Shown: positions 8,893 through 16,575 of the stretch, piece by piece
Position numbering within the stretch: the stretch's first letter is position 1
Layout: each line of letters begins with the position of its first letter
Assembly (NCBI RefSeq): GCF_006120725.1
Contig: NZ_SWMU01000002.1
Coordinates: 248,001-312,000 of the forward strand
DNA: 64,000 nucleotides
Direction: 5' to 3'
Source: Mesohalobacter halotolerans
GTDB taxonomy: Bacteria > Bacteroidota > Bacteroidia > Flavobacteriales > Flavobacteriaceae
Notes under the pieces: generated by a model
The model's input: the letters and a program-made list of their open reading frames with translations, nothing else
What the model was told of the DNA's origin: nothing
Database searches by the model: none
Translations under genes and position numbers: made by a program

Positions 8893-9491
8893 TGGAATTT
8901 ATATTCGTTTTAGACATTCTCGGTGTTGTGGCCTTTTCTATCTCAGGCGTTTTAGCAGCCATGCGTAAAGGTCTTGATGTATTTGGTATTTTGATTATCG
9001 CCTTTGCAACTTCGGTTGGAGGAGGAACTTTACGTGATGTGTTGATTGATACCGATGTCAGCTGGCTCACTAATATGACTTATGTCTATGTGATTATCAT
9101 TACCACCATATTTGGTATAATCTTGAGAAACAAGCTAAACTATCTACGCAAATCCCTTTTTTTATTTGATACGCTGGGTATTGGCCTTTATACGGTTGTC
9201 GGTGTAGAAAAAGCCATTTCAGCTGGTCTGCCACCAGTGATATGTGTGGCGTTTGGGACGATGAGTGCTTGTTTTGGCGGGGTTATTAGAGATATTTTGT
9301 GTAATGATATTCCTGTGATTTTTCATCAAGAAATCTATGCAACGGCCTGTATCCTTGGTGGCTTTTCTTATTTTGCTTTAGCTTATTTTAATTTGCCTCA
9401 AGACTTAATCTTTATTATTTCCGGACTCATTGTCATTGCCATAAGGATTTCTGCTGTAGTCTTTAAAATATCTCTACCGAAGGTATATTAA
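8892..9491 (+). CDS. Trimeric intracellular cation channel (TRIC) family protein
   Basis: A 199-aa integral membrane protein with seven hydrophobic segments arranged as two similar halves. Each half carries a glycine-rich motif: ATSVGGGTLRDVL (about residues 38-50) and GTMSACFGGVIRDIL (about 123-137). These are the signature of the UPF0126/YicG family, prokaryotic relatives of TRIC potassium channels. Other bacterial family members are implicated in glycine or small-solute movement, so the substrate is uncertain. Its ATG overlaps the RDD stop by one base. Confidence 0.9.
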   Translation: MEFIFVLDILGVVAFSISGVLAAMRKGLDVFGILIIAFATSVGGGTLRDVLIDTDVSWLTNMTYVYVIIITTIFGIILRNKLNYLRKSLFLFDTLGIGLYTVVGVEKAISAGLPPVICVAFGTMSACFGGVIRDILCNDIPVIFHQEIYATACILGGFSYFALAYFNLPQDLIFIISGLIVIAIRISAVVFKISLPKVY

Positions 9492-9543
9492 ATATTTTAC
9501 GTATTACTTTTATTCACCTCATTGAAGTCTAAGGTTATTTGAT

Positions 9544-10281
9544 TTATAAATTCACAAAAACCTGTCGTTTATTATGATTAGGGATTTGTTTGCCTTGTTC
9601 GACTTCTCTTTTTTGAGTTTCAGACATATCTTGAAACACTTTGTCATTTATATTAAGAACATAATTGATGGTAAAATCAATGTCTTGAGATGAAACAATA
9701 ATAGAATTTTTTTGATCTATGATATATGAATTGGTGTCTTGAAGATCAATTGTTTTATCAATATGATATTTTTGTTTTAATAGATTTATGACCTCAGATT
9801 TTTGGACATCATTGTGTAGGTGAGAAAATGTATAATTGTACATTATCAAAGTATTTTTATAAAAATGTAATTCCATATTGACCTTGTGGTCACCTAAGTA
9901 AATTCGATAAAAATAAATTTTGATTTTACCGAAACCATAATTGTTGACAATCGTATAATTTGGTCTGCCATACCTTTTTTTGATGTACTTAATTTTATGC
10001 TTGCTGAATTCGGGATTTTCAGAAAAGACAATATCTTTGTTTGTGGAGAGTCCCCGTTTATTTTGAAGTTTTATTAAATTTAAGTACGGATCAATGCTTT
10101 CAAACTTGTTTAATAATTTTTCGTAATAATAGTCTCTGGTTTCCGTCGAATCCTTATTTCCTAAAAATCTCGATACTTTTCGTATGATTTTCATAAGTTT
10201 ATCCTTTTGGGGTAATGACAAAATTTGACTATCATGAGTGATGAAATACAAAATAACTTCCATGTCATCGTGGTTTATCAA
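9544..10281 (-). CDS. Hypothetical protein
   Basis: A 245-aa protein that I do not recognise. It is hydrophilic, with no signal peptide or membrane helix, and rich in Lys, Tyr, Asn and Ile. The middle (about residues 95-175) looks like alternating beta strands (IKYIKKRYGRPNYTIVNNYG, then IKIYFYRIYLG), as in a small globular domain. The start could be Met1 (10281) or Met7 (10263). It is flanked by a TRIC gene and pnp, with no operon partner, and its composition is more AT-rich than the neighbours. It may be lineage-specific. Confidence 0.55.
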   Translation of the reverse strand: MINHDDMEVILYFITHDSQILSLPQKDKLMKIIRKVSRFLGNKDSTETRDYYYEKLLNKFESIDPYLNLIKLQNKRGLSTNKDIVFSENPEFSKHKIKYIKKRYGRPNYTIVNNYGFGKIKIYFYRIYLGDHKVNMELHFYKNTLIMYNYTFSHLHNDVQKSEVINLLKQKYHIDKTIDLQDTNSYIIDQKNSIIVSSQDIDFTINYVLNINDKVFQDMSETQKREVEQGKQIPNHNKRQVFVNL

Positions 10282-10407
10282 ATTGTTGTCAATTTGTGAG
10301 ATTAGAAAATAAACTTAAATGTTCACTGGAATAAAAACCATAATTAAAATCGTTGATTTTAGTCGTAAAATTTTTAAGTTAAAAATAGGCATTACGAATT
10401 GCCAATA

Positions 10408-10437
10408 AAAAAAGCCCACCTAAAATGGCAGGCTTTT
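10408..10437. terminator. Hairpin terminator downstream of pnp
   Basis: The outer arms AAAAGCC and GGCTTTT pair, with an inner CC/GG step across a two-base mismatch and a TAAAAT loop. A-runs and T-runs on the two sides make it usable in both directions. It lies 23 nt past the pnp stop and would also shield the following minus-strand gene. Confidence 0.7.
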
Positions 10438-10459
10438 AAAGTTTGATTAAAAACAGATT

Positions 10460-12655
10460 TTACTTTCTGTCGTTATCTCTACGATTATCTCTTCTGTTGT
10501 TATCACGTCTCGGTTTAGAAGAACGCTCTTTATAACCTTCAGGTTTGGGCAATAAAGCTTTTCTTGAGACTTTTTCTTTTTTGGTTCTTGGGTCAAAGCC
10601 AAAATATTTTACATCTATAACATCACCTACATTGACCACATCAGTGACGTTGTTGGTACGCTCCCAAGCCAATTCAGAAATGTGAAGTAGAGTCTCGTTT
10701 CCAGGCGCTTCAACATATTCTACCACAGCGCCAAAGTCTAAAATTTTTATCACTTTCACTTCGTAAACGCTGCCTTTTTCAGGCTTGAACAACATGGCTT
10801 CAATTTTAGCTAAAACTTGATCTATGCCATCTTGGTTGGTGCCTAAAATTTCCACAATACCTTGTTCGGTTTCTTCATCTTCATTAATCACGATTGTCGT
10901 TTCCGTTTCTTTTTGTAGTTCCTGAATAGTTTTACCACCAGGGCCAATTAAACTTCCGATATAGTCGCCGGGTATCGTTGTGGTTACAATTTTTGGCGCA
11001 TGTGCTTTTACATTTTCGTTTGGCTGAGCTATGGTTTCTGTGATTTTATCTAAAATATGCAATCTCCCGTCACGCGCCTGTTTTAATGCTTTGATTAAGA
11101 TATCATAAGATAAACCTTTGACCTTGATATCCATTTGGCAAGCGGTAATCCCATCTTCAGTACCTGTGACTTTAAAGTCCATATCTCCAAGATGGTCTTC
11201 ATCACCTAAAATATCAGACAATACGGCATATTTATCACCTTCAGAAATTAATCCCATGGCAATACCGGAAACGGGTTTTTTAAGTTGAATTCCGGCATCC
11301 ATTAACGACATGGTTCCTGAACACACTGTAGCCATTGAAGAAGATCCGTTGGATTCTAAAACTTCAGAAACCACCCTAACGGTGTAAGGGCAATCCTCAG
11401 GAATCATATTTTTAAGGGCGCGTTGTGCTAAATTTCCATGTCCAATCTCACGTCGAGAGGTTCCTCTTATGGGATAAGCCTCACCGGTACAGAAAGGCGG
11501 GAAGTTGTAATGAAGATAAAATGTCTCTTCGCCTTGATAAGTCGCATTGTCTATAGTATTGGCTTCACGGGAAGTGCCCAGCGTTGTCGTCGCTAAAGCC
11601 TGAGTTTCACCTCTAGTAAATATAGCAGAACCATGAGTAGAAGGTAAGTAGTCGACTTCGCACCATATCGGTCTGATATCTGTGGTTTTTCTACCGTCTA
11701 ATCTGATGCCTTCATTTAAGGTTAGGTCTCGTATAGCATTTTTATGAGCCTCTTTAAAGTATTTGGAAATCATATCTCCAAGCTCTTCTTGTTCTTCTTC
11801 AGAAAACATATCGACGACTTCTTCTTTTAAAGCCGAAAAGGCTTCAGAACGCTCTTGTTTACTTAAACCTTGCTTGGCTATGTCATAAGATTTTTGGTAA
11901 GCTGCACCGTTAATTTTTTGTTTCAAGTCTTCATTTTCATTTGCTGTCTCGTATTCACGTGTAGGTTTTTTGCCCACTTGTGCGACCAATCTTTTTTGGG
12001 CTTCGCATTGTGCTTTAATGGCTTCGTGGCCAAATTTGATCGCTTCGGTCATATCTTCTTCAGAGCATTCGTGCATTTCTCCTTCTACCATAGAAACACT
12101 ATCCTCAGAAGCACCAACCATCATATCCATATCCGACTCTTCTATTTGAGAACGGCTGGGATTAACAACAAATTCACCATTTACTCGAGCAACTCTAACT
12201 TCAGAAATAGGATACTCAAATGGGATATCAGATAACTGTATTGCTGCAGATGCTGCAAGACCTGCAAGCGCATCCGGCATAACTTCGTCATCATGAGACA
12301 TCAATTGAATCATTACTTGAGTTTCAAACTTGTAATCGCTTGGGAATAAAGGTCTTAAAACTCTATCAACTAAGCGCATGACAAGTATCTCATCATTGCT
12401 CGGTCGACCTTCTCGTTTTAAAAATCCACCGGGATATCGACCGGCAGCAGCAAATTTTTCTCTGTAATCTAGTGTCAATGGAAAGAAGTCCATTTTTGTA
12501 GGTGTGTATGACGATACAACTGTACATAACAATACTGCATCTCCCATTCTCACTTCTACAGAACCGTGAGCTTGTTTAGCTAATTTACCGGTTTCAATTG
12601 AAATTTCTCTACCATCGCCTAAATCGATTATTTCTTTAAATGTTTTTGGAATCAT
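10460..12655 (-). CDS. pnp: Polyribonucleotide nucleotidyltransferase (PNPase)
   Basis: A 731-aa exoribonuclease. Phosphorolytic 3'-5' RNA decay releases nucleoside diphosphates, and the enzyme can also add tails. Domain order is RNase PH 1 (about 10-145), an alpha-helical linker, RNase PH 2 (about 320-550, with the [10 protein letters not shown] and [10 protein letters not shown] blocks that hold phosphate and catalytic metal residues), KH (about 560-620, [15 protein letters not shown]) and S1 (about 625-695, [19 protein letters not shown]). A short Arg/Asp/Asn-rich tail ends the protein. It lies downstream of rpsO, the order seen in many bacteria, but is separated from it by a hairpin. Identification is secure. 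Confidence 0.99.
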   Translation of the reverse strand: MIPKTFKEIIDLGDGREISIETGKLAKQAHGSVEVRMGDAVLLCTVVSSYTPTKMDFFPLTLDYREKFAAAGRYPGGFLKREGRPSNDEILVMRLVDRVLRPLFPSDYKFETQVMIQLMSHDDEVMPDALAGLAASAAIQLSDIPFEYPISEVRVARVNGEFVVNPSRSQIEESDMDMMVGASEDSVSMVEGEMHECSEEDMTEAIKFGHEAIKAQCEAQKRLVAQVGKKPTREYETANENEDLKQKINGAAYQKSYDIAKQGLSKQERSEAFSALKEEVVDMFSEEEQEELGDMISKYFKEAHKNAIRDLTLNEGIRLDGRKTTDIRPIWCEVDYLPSTHGSAIFTRGETQALATTTLGTSREANTIDNATYQGEETFYLHYNFPPFCTGEAYPIRGTSRREIGHGNLAQRALKNMIPEDCPYTVRVVSEVLESNGSSSMATVCSGTMSLMDAGIQLKKPVSGIAMGLISEGDKYAVLSDILGDEDHLGDMDFKVTGTEDGITACQMDIKVKGLSYDILIKALKQARDGRLHILDKITETIAQPNENVKAHAPKIVTTTIPGDYIGSLIGPGGKTIQELQKETETTIVINEDEETEQGIVEILGTNQDGIDQVLAKIEAMLFKPEKGSVYEVKVIKILDFGAVVEYVEAPGNETLLHISELAWERTNNVTDVVNVGDVIDVKYFGFDPRTKKEKVSRKALLPKPEGYKERSSKPRRDNNRRDNRRDNDRK

Positions 12656-12760
12656 AATAATGTTTTAAAATTTCCGCCTTTCGTGACGGTCCGGTTGTGT
12701 TGTTGATGTTGTAAAGACCAAAGGAAACTTAAAACAAGGAAAGCAAATTTAAAGATAAAA

Positions 12761-12784
12761 AAAAAGGGGCAAACGCCCCTTTTT
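12761..12784. terminator. Strong terminator between rpsO and pnp
   Basis: A perfect 10-bp stem (AAAAAGGGGC / GCCCCTTTTT) with an AAAC loop and flanking A/T tracts, starting 11 nt past the rpsO stop. It would end most rpsO transcripts and leave pnp to read-through or to a promoter in 12656-12760. The GC-rich core stands out in this AT-rich DNA. Confidence 0.9.
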
Positions 12785-12795
12785 GGTTAGCAAAT

Positions 12796-13065
12796 TTATT
12801 TTCTTAAACCTAAATCTTTAACGATAGCTCTATATCGTTCAATGTCTTTTTTCATTAAGTAGTTAAGTAAATCTCTTCGTTTACCAACAGTTCTTACCAA
12901 AGCTCTTTCAGAATTAAAGTCTTTGGTGTTTTTCTTTAAGTGATCGGACATGTGTTGGATGCGCTTGGTCATCAATGCAATCTGTCCTTCGGTTGAGCCG
13001 GTATCTTTTTCGTTTTTACCGTGCTTGGCAAATAATTTCTTTTTGTCTTCAGATGTAATATACAT
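12796..13065 (-). CDS. rpsO: 30S ribosomal protein S15
   Basis: An 89-aa primary binding protein of the 16S rRNA central domain. The full S15 pattern is present: TGSTEGQIALMTKRIQ (about residues 22-38), HMSDHLKKNTKDF (about 39-51), then RALVRTVGKRRDLLNYL and the C-terminal YRAIVKDLGLRK. The N-terminal MYITSEDKKKLF is typical of flavobacterial S15. Its leader (13066 to about 13111) begins with a perfect small hairpin directly downstream of a predicted promoter, which may bear on stability or autoregulation. Confidence 0.99.
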   Translation of the reverse strand: MYITSEDKKKLFAKHGKNEKDTGSTEGQIALMTKRIQHMSDHLKKNTKDFNSERALVRTVGKRRDLLNYLMKKDIERYRAIVKDLGLRK

Positions 13066-13094
13066 GCAAATATTATTTCAATGATTATTATGTA

Positions 13095-13111
13095 CGAGAA
13101 AATTTTTCTCG
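13095..13111 (-). promoter_or_regulatory. 5'-terminal leader hairpin of rpsO mRNA
   Basis: A perfect 7-bp inverted repeat (CGAGAAA / TTTCTCG) with a 3-nt loop. It begins at the predicted transcription start (about 13111) of rpsO, about 30 nt before the start codon. It could protect the 5' end or take part in S15 autoregulation; neither is shown by sequence alone. Confidence 0.45.
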
Positions 13112-13115
13112 GGTG

Positions 13116-13145
13116 CAAATATACAACTTTATTTAAGAAAAGCAA
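13116..13145 (-). promoter_or_regulatory. Predicted promoter of rpsO
   Basis: On the minus strand a TTG (13145-13143) is followed after 19 nt by TATATTTG (13123-13116). This fits the Bacteroidota -33/-7 promoter architecture and is one of the few in this window with both elements. Confidence 0.6.
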
Positions 13146-13154
13146 CACCAAATA

Positions 13155-13526
13155 TTACGGCTCAACTTTTGTGGCTCTTCCAGTCTCTTTCTGGGTTTCT
13201 CCGACAACATTGTATTGAAACGTATAGGAATTTTTTGTTGTACTTATGATTTTCATATGCATTTGGTATTGGTCTAAAATGCTTTCCGGATGAAGAGGCG
13301 TTAAAATAAATTCACAGTCATTAATCCATCTTATCTCAGAAGTATCTGTCTGGTTTTTGTATACCTCTATTTGCAAACTGTCATTTCTTATAAACAAGGT
13401 TTGTTCTAATTCACCATCGACAAGAGCTTCATATTTAAACTTTCCCAACTTAAAGTCTTGGCAGTCTCGTTTAGGAGTATAACATGAAAGACATATTACG
13501 ACAATAATTACACTTAATTTTCTCAT
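13155..13526 (-). CDS. Putative small lipoprotein
   Basis: A 123-aa protein with a hydrophobic N-terminus and a probable lipobox CLSC (Cys15), so it is likely anchored to a membrane after processing. The mature part is beta-rich, with conserved-looking RNDSLQIEVY, RWINDCEF and MKIISTTKNSYTFQY segments. Flavobacterial databases often label such proteins DNA topoisomerase IV, but nothing here resembles a topoisomerase and I regard that name as an error. It starts 16 nt after the XRE regulator stop, probably as the second gene of that operon. Function unknown. Confidence 0.7.
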   Translation of the reverse strand: MRKLSVIIVVICLSCYTPKRDCQDFKLGKFKYEALVDGELEQTLFIRNDSLQIEVYKNQTDTSEIRWINDCEFILTPLHPESILDQYQMHMKIISTTKNSYTFQYNVVGETQKETGRATKVEP

Positions 13527-13542
13527 GTTGCAAAATTAAAGT

Positions 13543-13950
13543 TTAATTCGGGGTATAAGTAGAGAAAGAACCATTTTTATAAAAAATTACGATGCGTTCT
13601 ATATCTTTTGGTGTTTGCTGTTTCCTTACAATTGGTGGTTTTTCCGGATGTTCTTCAACCTCTTCGCTATTTTGATTTTGAGGTCTTAGTGATGAACGAC
13701 TGCGATCTTGAGTTTCTTCATCGATTTGAGGGAAATCTCCCTTGCCGTTTAACAACCAATAAAGCTCAACTTCAGGAAAAGTCTTAACAACACGCATCAC
13801 AAAATCTAAACTCGGCTTATTACGGCCGGACAATAAATGCGAGATCGAAGCGCGACCAACATCAATTTTATCAGCAAAAGCCGAAGCATTTAAATCGTAA
13901 TAATCAAAGATTTGTTCTAGACGATTTGAAAATTCCTTACTGTTTACCAT
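13543..13950 (-). CDS. XRE-family helix-turn-helix transcriptional regulator
   Basis: A 135-aa protein. An N-terminal HTH_3/XRE domain covers residues about 8-65 (FADKIDVGRASISHLLSGRN gives the turn and recognition helix). A charged linker and a short conserved tail (TPKDIERIVIFYKNGSFSTY) follow. Its own start codon lies inside a perfect palindrome (13942-13957), and five further copies sit between it and the divergent M14 peptidase gene. It therefore very probably represses itself and the peptidase gene; this is inference from site placement. The lipoprotein gene follows in the same direction. Confidence 0.88.
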   Translation of the reverse strand: MVNSKEFSNRLEQIFDYYDLNASAFADKIDVGRASISHLLSGRNKPSLDFVMRVVKTFPEVELYWLLNGKGDFPQIDEETQDRSRSSLRPQNQNSEEVEEHPEKPPIVRKQQTPKDIERIVIFYKNGSFSTYTPN

Positions 13951-13957
13951 TGTAAAC
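13942..13957. promoter_or_regulatory. Candidate XRE operator, site 1 (overlaps the regulator's start codon)
   Basis: GTTTACCATTGTAAAC, two perfect 6-bp arms around a 4-bp spacer. The CAT at 13948-13950 is the reverse complement of the regulator's ATG. Binding here would block initiation of the regulator gene. Confidence 0.6.
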
Positions 13958-13977
13958 TTATTTTAATGAAACTTGAA

Positions 13978-13993
13978 TTATACAAATGTAAAT
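13978..13993. promoter_or_regulatory. Candidate XRE operator, site 2, overlapping a minus-strand -7 element
   Basis: TTATACAAATGTAAAT, a degenerate copy of GTTTACAnnTGTAAAC. On the minus strand it contains TACATTTG (13990-13983), a match to the TAnnTTTG promoter element, placed to start the regulator transcript at about 13977. The overlap suggests autoregulation. Confidence 0.5.
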
Positions 13994-14143
13994 AATAATT
14001 ATAAACTAAGACTACTTACCCCAACATGAGTTATAAACACTAACTAAAAGTTTAGATAAAAGTATTTAAAGTATTGATAATAAGGAATATAAAATGTTAT
14101 TTGAAGTTTCTTGGAATATTTCCTCATAAAGCCAACCAGTGGA

Positions 14144-14159
14144 TTTTACATTTGTAACT
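14144..14159. promoter_or_regulatory. Candidate XRE operator, site 3, overlapping a plus-strand -7 element
   Basis: TTTTACATTTGTAACT holds a perfect TTACA-TT-TGTAA core (14146-14157). It also contains TACATTTG (14147-14154), a possible -7 element for the M14 peptidase gene about 85 nt downstream. Confidence 0.5.
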
Positions 14160-14174
14160 TGACCACAGAACACT

Positions 14175-14238
14175 GTATACAATTGTAATATTCAAGATGT
14201 TTACAGATGTGAATAGTGGATTGTTTACATTTGTGACA
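14175..14238. promoter_or_regulatory. Candidate XRE operators, sites 4-6, spaced every 24 bp
   Basis: Three copies of the GTTTACAnnTGTAAAC-like motif: 14175-14190 (GTATACAATTGTAATA), 14199-14214 (GTTTACAGATGTGAAT) and 14223-14238 (GTTTACATTTGTGACA). Start-to-start spacing is exactly 24 bp. The left arms are well kept and the right arms are weaker. The last site abuts the M14 start codon at 14238. Confidence 0.5.
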
Positions 14239-15398
14239 TGGATATATCTTCTTACAAAAGGCTTCAGCAGAACTACTCAAGTTTTGAAGTTTCAGGTTTT
14301 GATAACCGTTATTTAAGTTTTGAGCACTTGCAAACGCATTTAAATAAAAATGTATTTCCTTATTATTCTCATCAGAGTATTGGCCGATCTATACAAAAGC
14401 GACCTATTTATGAAATTAACATTGGGCATGGCAATACTAAAATTCTTATTTGGTCTCAAATGCACGGTAATGAATCGACTACGACAAAAGCTATTTTAGA
14501 CCTATTGAATTATTGTCGTTTAAATGCTGAGAACGCCGAGGTTATGGACATGCTTTCTCAATGTACCATTAAAATCATACCCATGCTGAATCCGGATGGA
14601 GCTACGCAGTATACAAGGTTAAATGCCAATAGTAAAGATCTTAATCGCGATGCCATAGATCAAAGTCAATCAGAAACACAAGCTTTTTTTCAAGTTTTCA
14701 AGCAATTTAAACCAGATTATTGTTTTAATATGCATGGTCAACGTACAATGTATAGTGCAGGTCAAGCGGAATATCCCGCAACTTTATCTTTTTTGTCTCC
14801 TTCTGTAAATGCTAATCGTTCACTTAATACAGTTCGTAAGACAGCCATGCAACTTATTTTATCAGCCTTTGAAACGCTTCAGGCCTTTATTCCTAATCAG
14901 ATAGGACGATATGACGATACGTACAACGCTAATTGTTTTGGAGATCATATTCAAAGTCAAGGGATTCCTACTGTACTTGTTGAAGCCGGACATTATCCGG
15001 GGGATTACAACAGAAACAAAACCCGTCAACTAGTCTTTATGTGTTTACATAAAATGTTAAGTCTTATTTCTCAAAATGGCCTATCTTCTATTGATTACAA
15101 TAAATATTCTGAAATCCCAATGAATCATAAGCTCTTCTTTGATTGTATTATCACGAACGCTTTACAAACATACCCAGATGCAATAGGTTTGACGTATAGT
15201 GAAGTTTTAGAGGATGATAAAATTGTGTTTTTGCCCATTATCAAAATCATAGATCGTTTAGACGATTTTTTTGCCTTTAGGTATATTGATGCGCAGCATC
15301 AAAATATTCTAGCTGGTTCAAGGTATCAACTAAAAGTAGGTGAGCAGCTGGATAAAATTCGAGTCGGCAAAGAGATTATTGACCTAAAATTCTCTTGA
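14238..15398 (+). CDS. M14 family zinc metallopeptidase
   Basis: A 386-aa protein with a zinc carboxypeptidase fold. Zinc ligands are His76 and Glu79 in MHGNES and His166 in NMHGQ. Substrate-carboxylate features are NPDG (118-121) and DLNRD (134-138). The late Glu in VLVEAGHYPG is the likely general base. No signal peptide is present, so it should act in the cytoplasm on small peptides or amidated metabolites; exact specificity cannot be read. It is divergent from the XRE regulator across an intergenic region packed with palindromic sites, one abutting its ATG, so its expression is probably controlled by that regulator. Confidence 0.9.
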   Translation: MDISSYKRLQQNYSSFEVSGFDNRYLSFEHLQTHLNKNVFPYYSHQSIGRSIQKRPIYEINIGHGNTKILIWSQMHGNESTTTKAILDLLNYCRLNAENAEVMDMLSQCTIKIIPMLNPDGATQYTRLNANSKDLNRDAIDQSQSETQAFFQVFKQFKPDYCFNMHGQRTMYSAGQAEYPATLSFLSPSVNANRSLNTVRKTAMQLILSAFETLQAFIPNQIGRYDDTYNANCFGDHIQSQGIPTVLVEAGHYPGDYNRNKTRQLVFMCLHKMLSLISQNGLSSIDYNKYSEIPMNHKLFFDCIITNALQTYPDAIGLTYSEVLEDDKIVFLPIIKIIDRLDDFFAFRYIDAQHQNILAGSRYQLKVGEQLDKIRVGKEIIDLKFS

Positions 15399-15479
15399 GT
15401 TTTTAACGAAAACCTTATAGTAAAATTACAAAGCCATAAAATTATTGATTTATTAAATGTTTTTTTGATAAAAAAGCAT

Positions 15480-15487
15480 TAATTTTG
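15480..15487 (+). promoter_or_regulatory. Predicted -7 promoter element for the Lrp-family gene
   Basis: TAATTTTG matches TAnnTTTG, 26 nt upstream of the ATG at 15514. It gives the Lrp regulator its own promoter, separate from the M14 gene upstream. Confidence 0.5.
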
Positions 15488-15513
15488 CTATTTAATTCAT
15501 TAAAGTTTAAAAA

Positions 15514-15993
15514 ATGGGAAAAATAAAATTAGACGACACCGATCACAAGATTCTTAACATGCTCATCGAAAATACCAGGACACCCTTCACAGATATAGCA
15601 AAAAAGCTATTGATATCTGCCGGTACTGTTCATGTGAGAGTCAAAAAAATGGAAGAAGCCGGTATCATAACCGGATCAAGTTTGAGTTTAGATTACAAGA
15701 AATTAGGCTACATGTTTATTGCTTATGTCGGTATTTATTTGAAAAAAACATCCCAAACTCAATTTGTGATTAATAGAATCGGTGAAATCCCAAATGTAAC
15801 TGTAGCAAGTATTACTACCGGTAAATATAATGTCTTTTGCAAATTAAGAGCTAAAAACACAGATCACGCAAAAGGAATTATTTTTAAAATTGATGATATT
15901 GAGGGTGTTCAACGCACAGAAACCATGATATCACTTGAGGAAAGTATTAACGACAAAAAACGGTTGATGCATTCTATATTTGATGAGATGTAA
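15514..15993 (+). CDS. Lrp/AsnC family transcriptional regulator
   Basis: A 159-aa protein. The N-terminal winged HTH (about residues 5-55) opens LDDTDHKILNMLIENTRTPFTDIAKKL, and its recognition helix lies in SAGTVHVRVKKMEEAGII. A RAM/AsnC ligand-binding and oligomerisation domain follows (about 65-145). Members respond to amino acids and form octamers on DNA. It follows the M14 peptidase gene by 115 nt, and a strong terminator sits 23 nt past its stop. A role in sensing amino acids released by peptidases would fit its place, but that is inference. Confidence 0.93.
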   Translation: MGKIKLDDTDHKILNMLIENTRTPFTDIAKKLLISAGTVHVRVKKMEEAGIITGSSLSLDYKKLGYMFIAYVGIYLKKTSQTQFVINRIGEIPNVTVASITTGKYNVFCKLRAKNTDHAKGIIFKIDDIEGVQRTETMISLEESINDKKRLMHSIFDEM

Positions 15994-16015
15994 CAATAAA
16001 GTTGTATATAAGTAC

Positions 16016-16047
16016 AAAAAAAGTCGTGTAAAAACACGACTTTTTTT
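16016..16047. terminator. Bidirectional terminator between the Lrp gene and the 117-aa gene
   Basis: A perfect 14-bp inverted repeat (7 A, GTCGTGT / ACACGAC, 7 T) with an AAAA loop, between two convergent genes. It has U-tracts in both directions. Confidence 0.93.
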
Positions 16048-16070
16048 GTTTATAATTTTGACTATTTTAT

Positions 16071-16424
16071 TTACAAATCCATCAATCTATTGTACTCTCT
16101 TAATTCCTCGAGATTAATTTTATTTTTTGAATTTTTTATAAGATTCATAAAATAAACAAAGCTTTCTACACCAGTAATCAGCTGTACATCATCTTCTTCA
16201 CCTTCAAGTGGCTCATCGGTTGGGATAGGAATAATAAAACTTTCGTTTTCTTCAATGTGTTCAGAAGCTAGACGTAGGGCTTTAGCAACCACAGGCTGTT
16301 TGGCTTCTACAGCATAAGTTCTTAAATCTTTCAACTGTTCAATTAATGACTGAGAAACAGCATTCTTGTTTTCAACATCGCTGATGATATCTTCTATCTT
16401 TTGTTGGGCTTTTTTATGTTCCAA
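16071..16424 (-). CDS. Conserved hypothetical protein
   Basis: A 117-aa soluble acidic protein. The first half is helical and charged (KKAQQKIEDIISDVENKN). The second carries the acidic stretch PLEGEEDDVQLI followed by a helical FVYFMNLIKNSKNK segment. No domain is recognised and it has no signal or membrane segment. It ends against the shared terminator at 16016-16047 and has its own -7 element at 16445-16452. It is divergent from the SF2 helicase gene, but a functional link is unproven. Confidence 0.7.
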   Translation of the reverse strand: MEHKKAQQKIEDIISDVENKNAVSQSLIEQLKDLRTYAVEAKQPVVAKALRLASEHIEENESFIIPIPTDEPLEGEEDDVQLITGVESFVYFMNLIKNSKNKINLEELREYNRLMDL

Positions 16425-16444
16425 AATATTAAATTTTATGAGGG

Positions 16445-16452
16445 CAAAAATA
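16445..16452 (-). promoter_or_regulatory. Predicted -7 promoter element for the 117-aa gene
   Basis: TATTTTTG on the minus strand (TAnnTTTG), 20 nt upstream of the start codon at 16424. Confidence 0.5.
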
Positions 16453-16535
16453 AATTATTTATGAGATATTTTAGTTTAAAAATGATTTTTAATGCTTTTT
16501 AACCTTTAAAATTTTAGTTAACTTTTATTTCTACT

Positions 16536-16543
16536 TATTTTTG
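16536..16543 (+). promoter_or_regulatory. Predicted -7 promoter element for the SF2 helicase gene
   Basis: TATTTTTG (TAnnTTTG), 32 nt upstream of the ATG at 16576. It forms a divergent pair with the element at 16445-16452. Confidence 0.5.
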
Positions 16544-16575
16544 CAAATCTTTTAAACCTAAATGATACCTCTTTT

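Noticed and set aside
11870-12235. A 121-codon plus-strand frame inside pnp
   Set aside because: It is antisense to the strongly conserved PNPase coding region and has no independent promoter or recognisable protein pattern.
13531-13538. TAATTTTG on the minus strand as a promoter for the lipoprotein gene
   Set aside because: It is 5 nt from the start codon, so transcription would begin at or inside the ATG. Co-transcription with the XRE gene is simpler.
14144-14238. A small CRISPR-like array, because of 24-bp periodic repeats
   Set aside because: The repeats are only 12-16 bp and imperfect, the gaps are 8-15 bp, and no cas gene is near. Operators explain them better.
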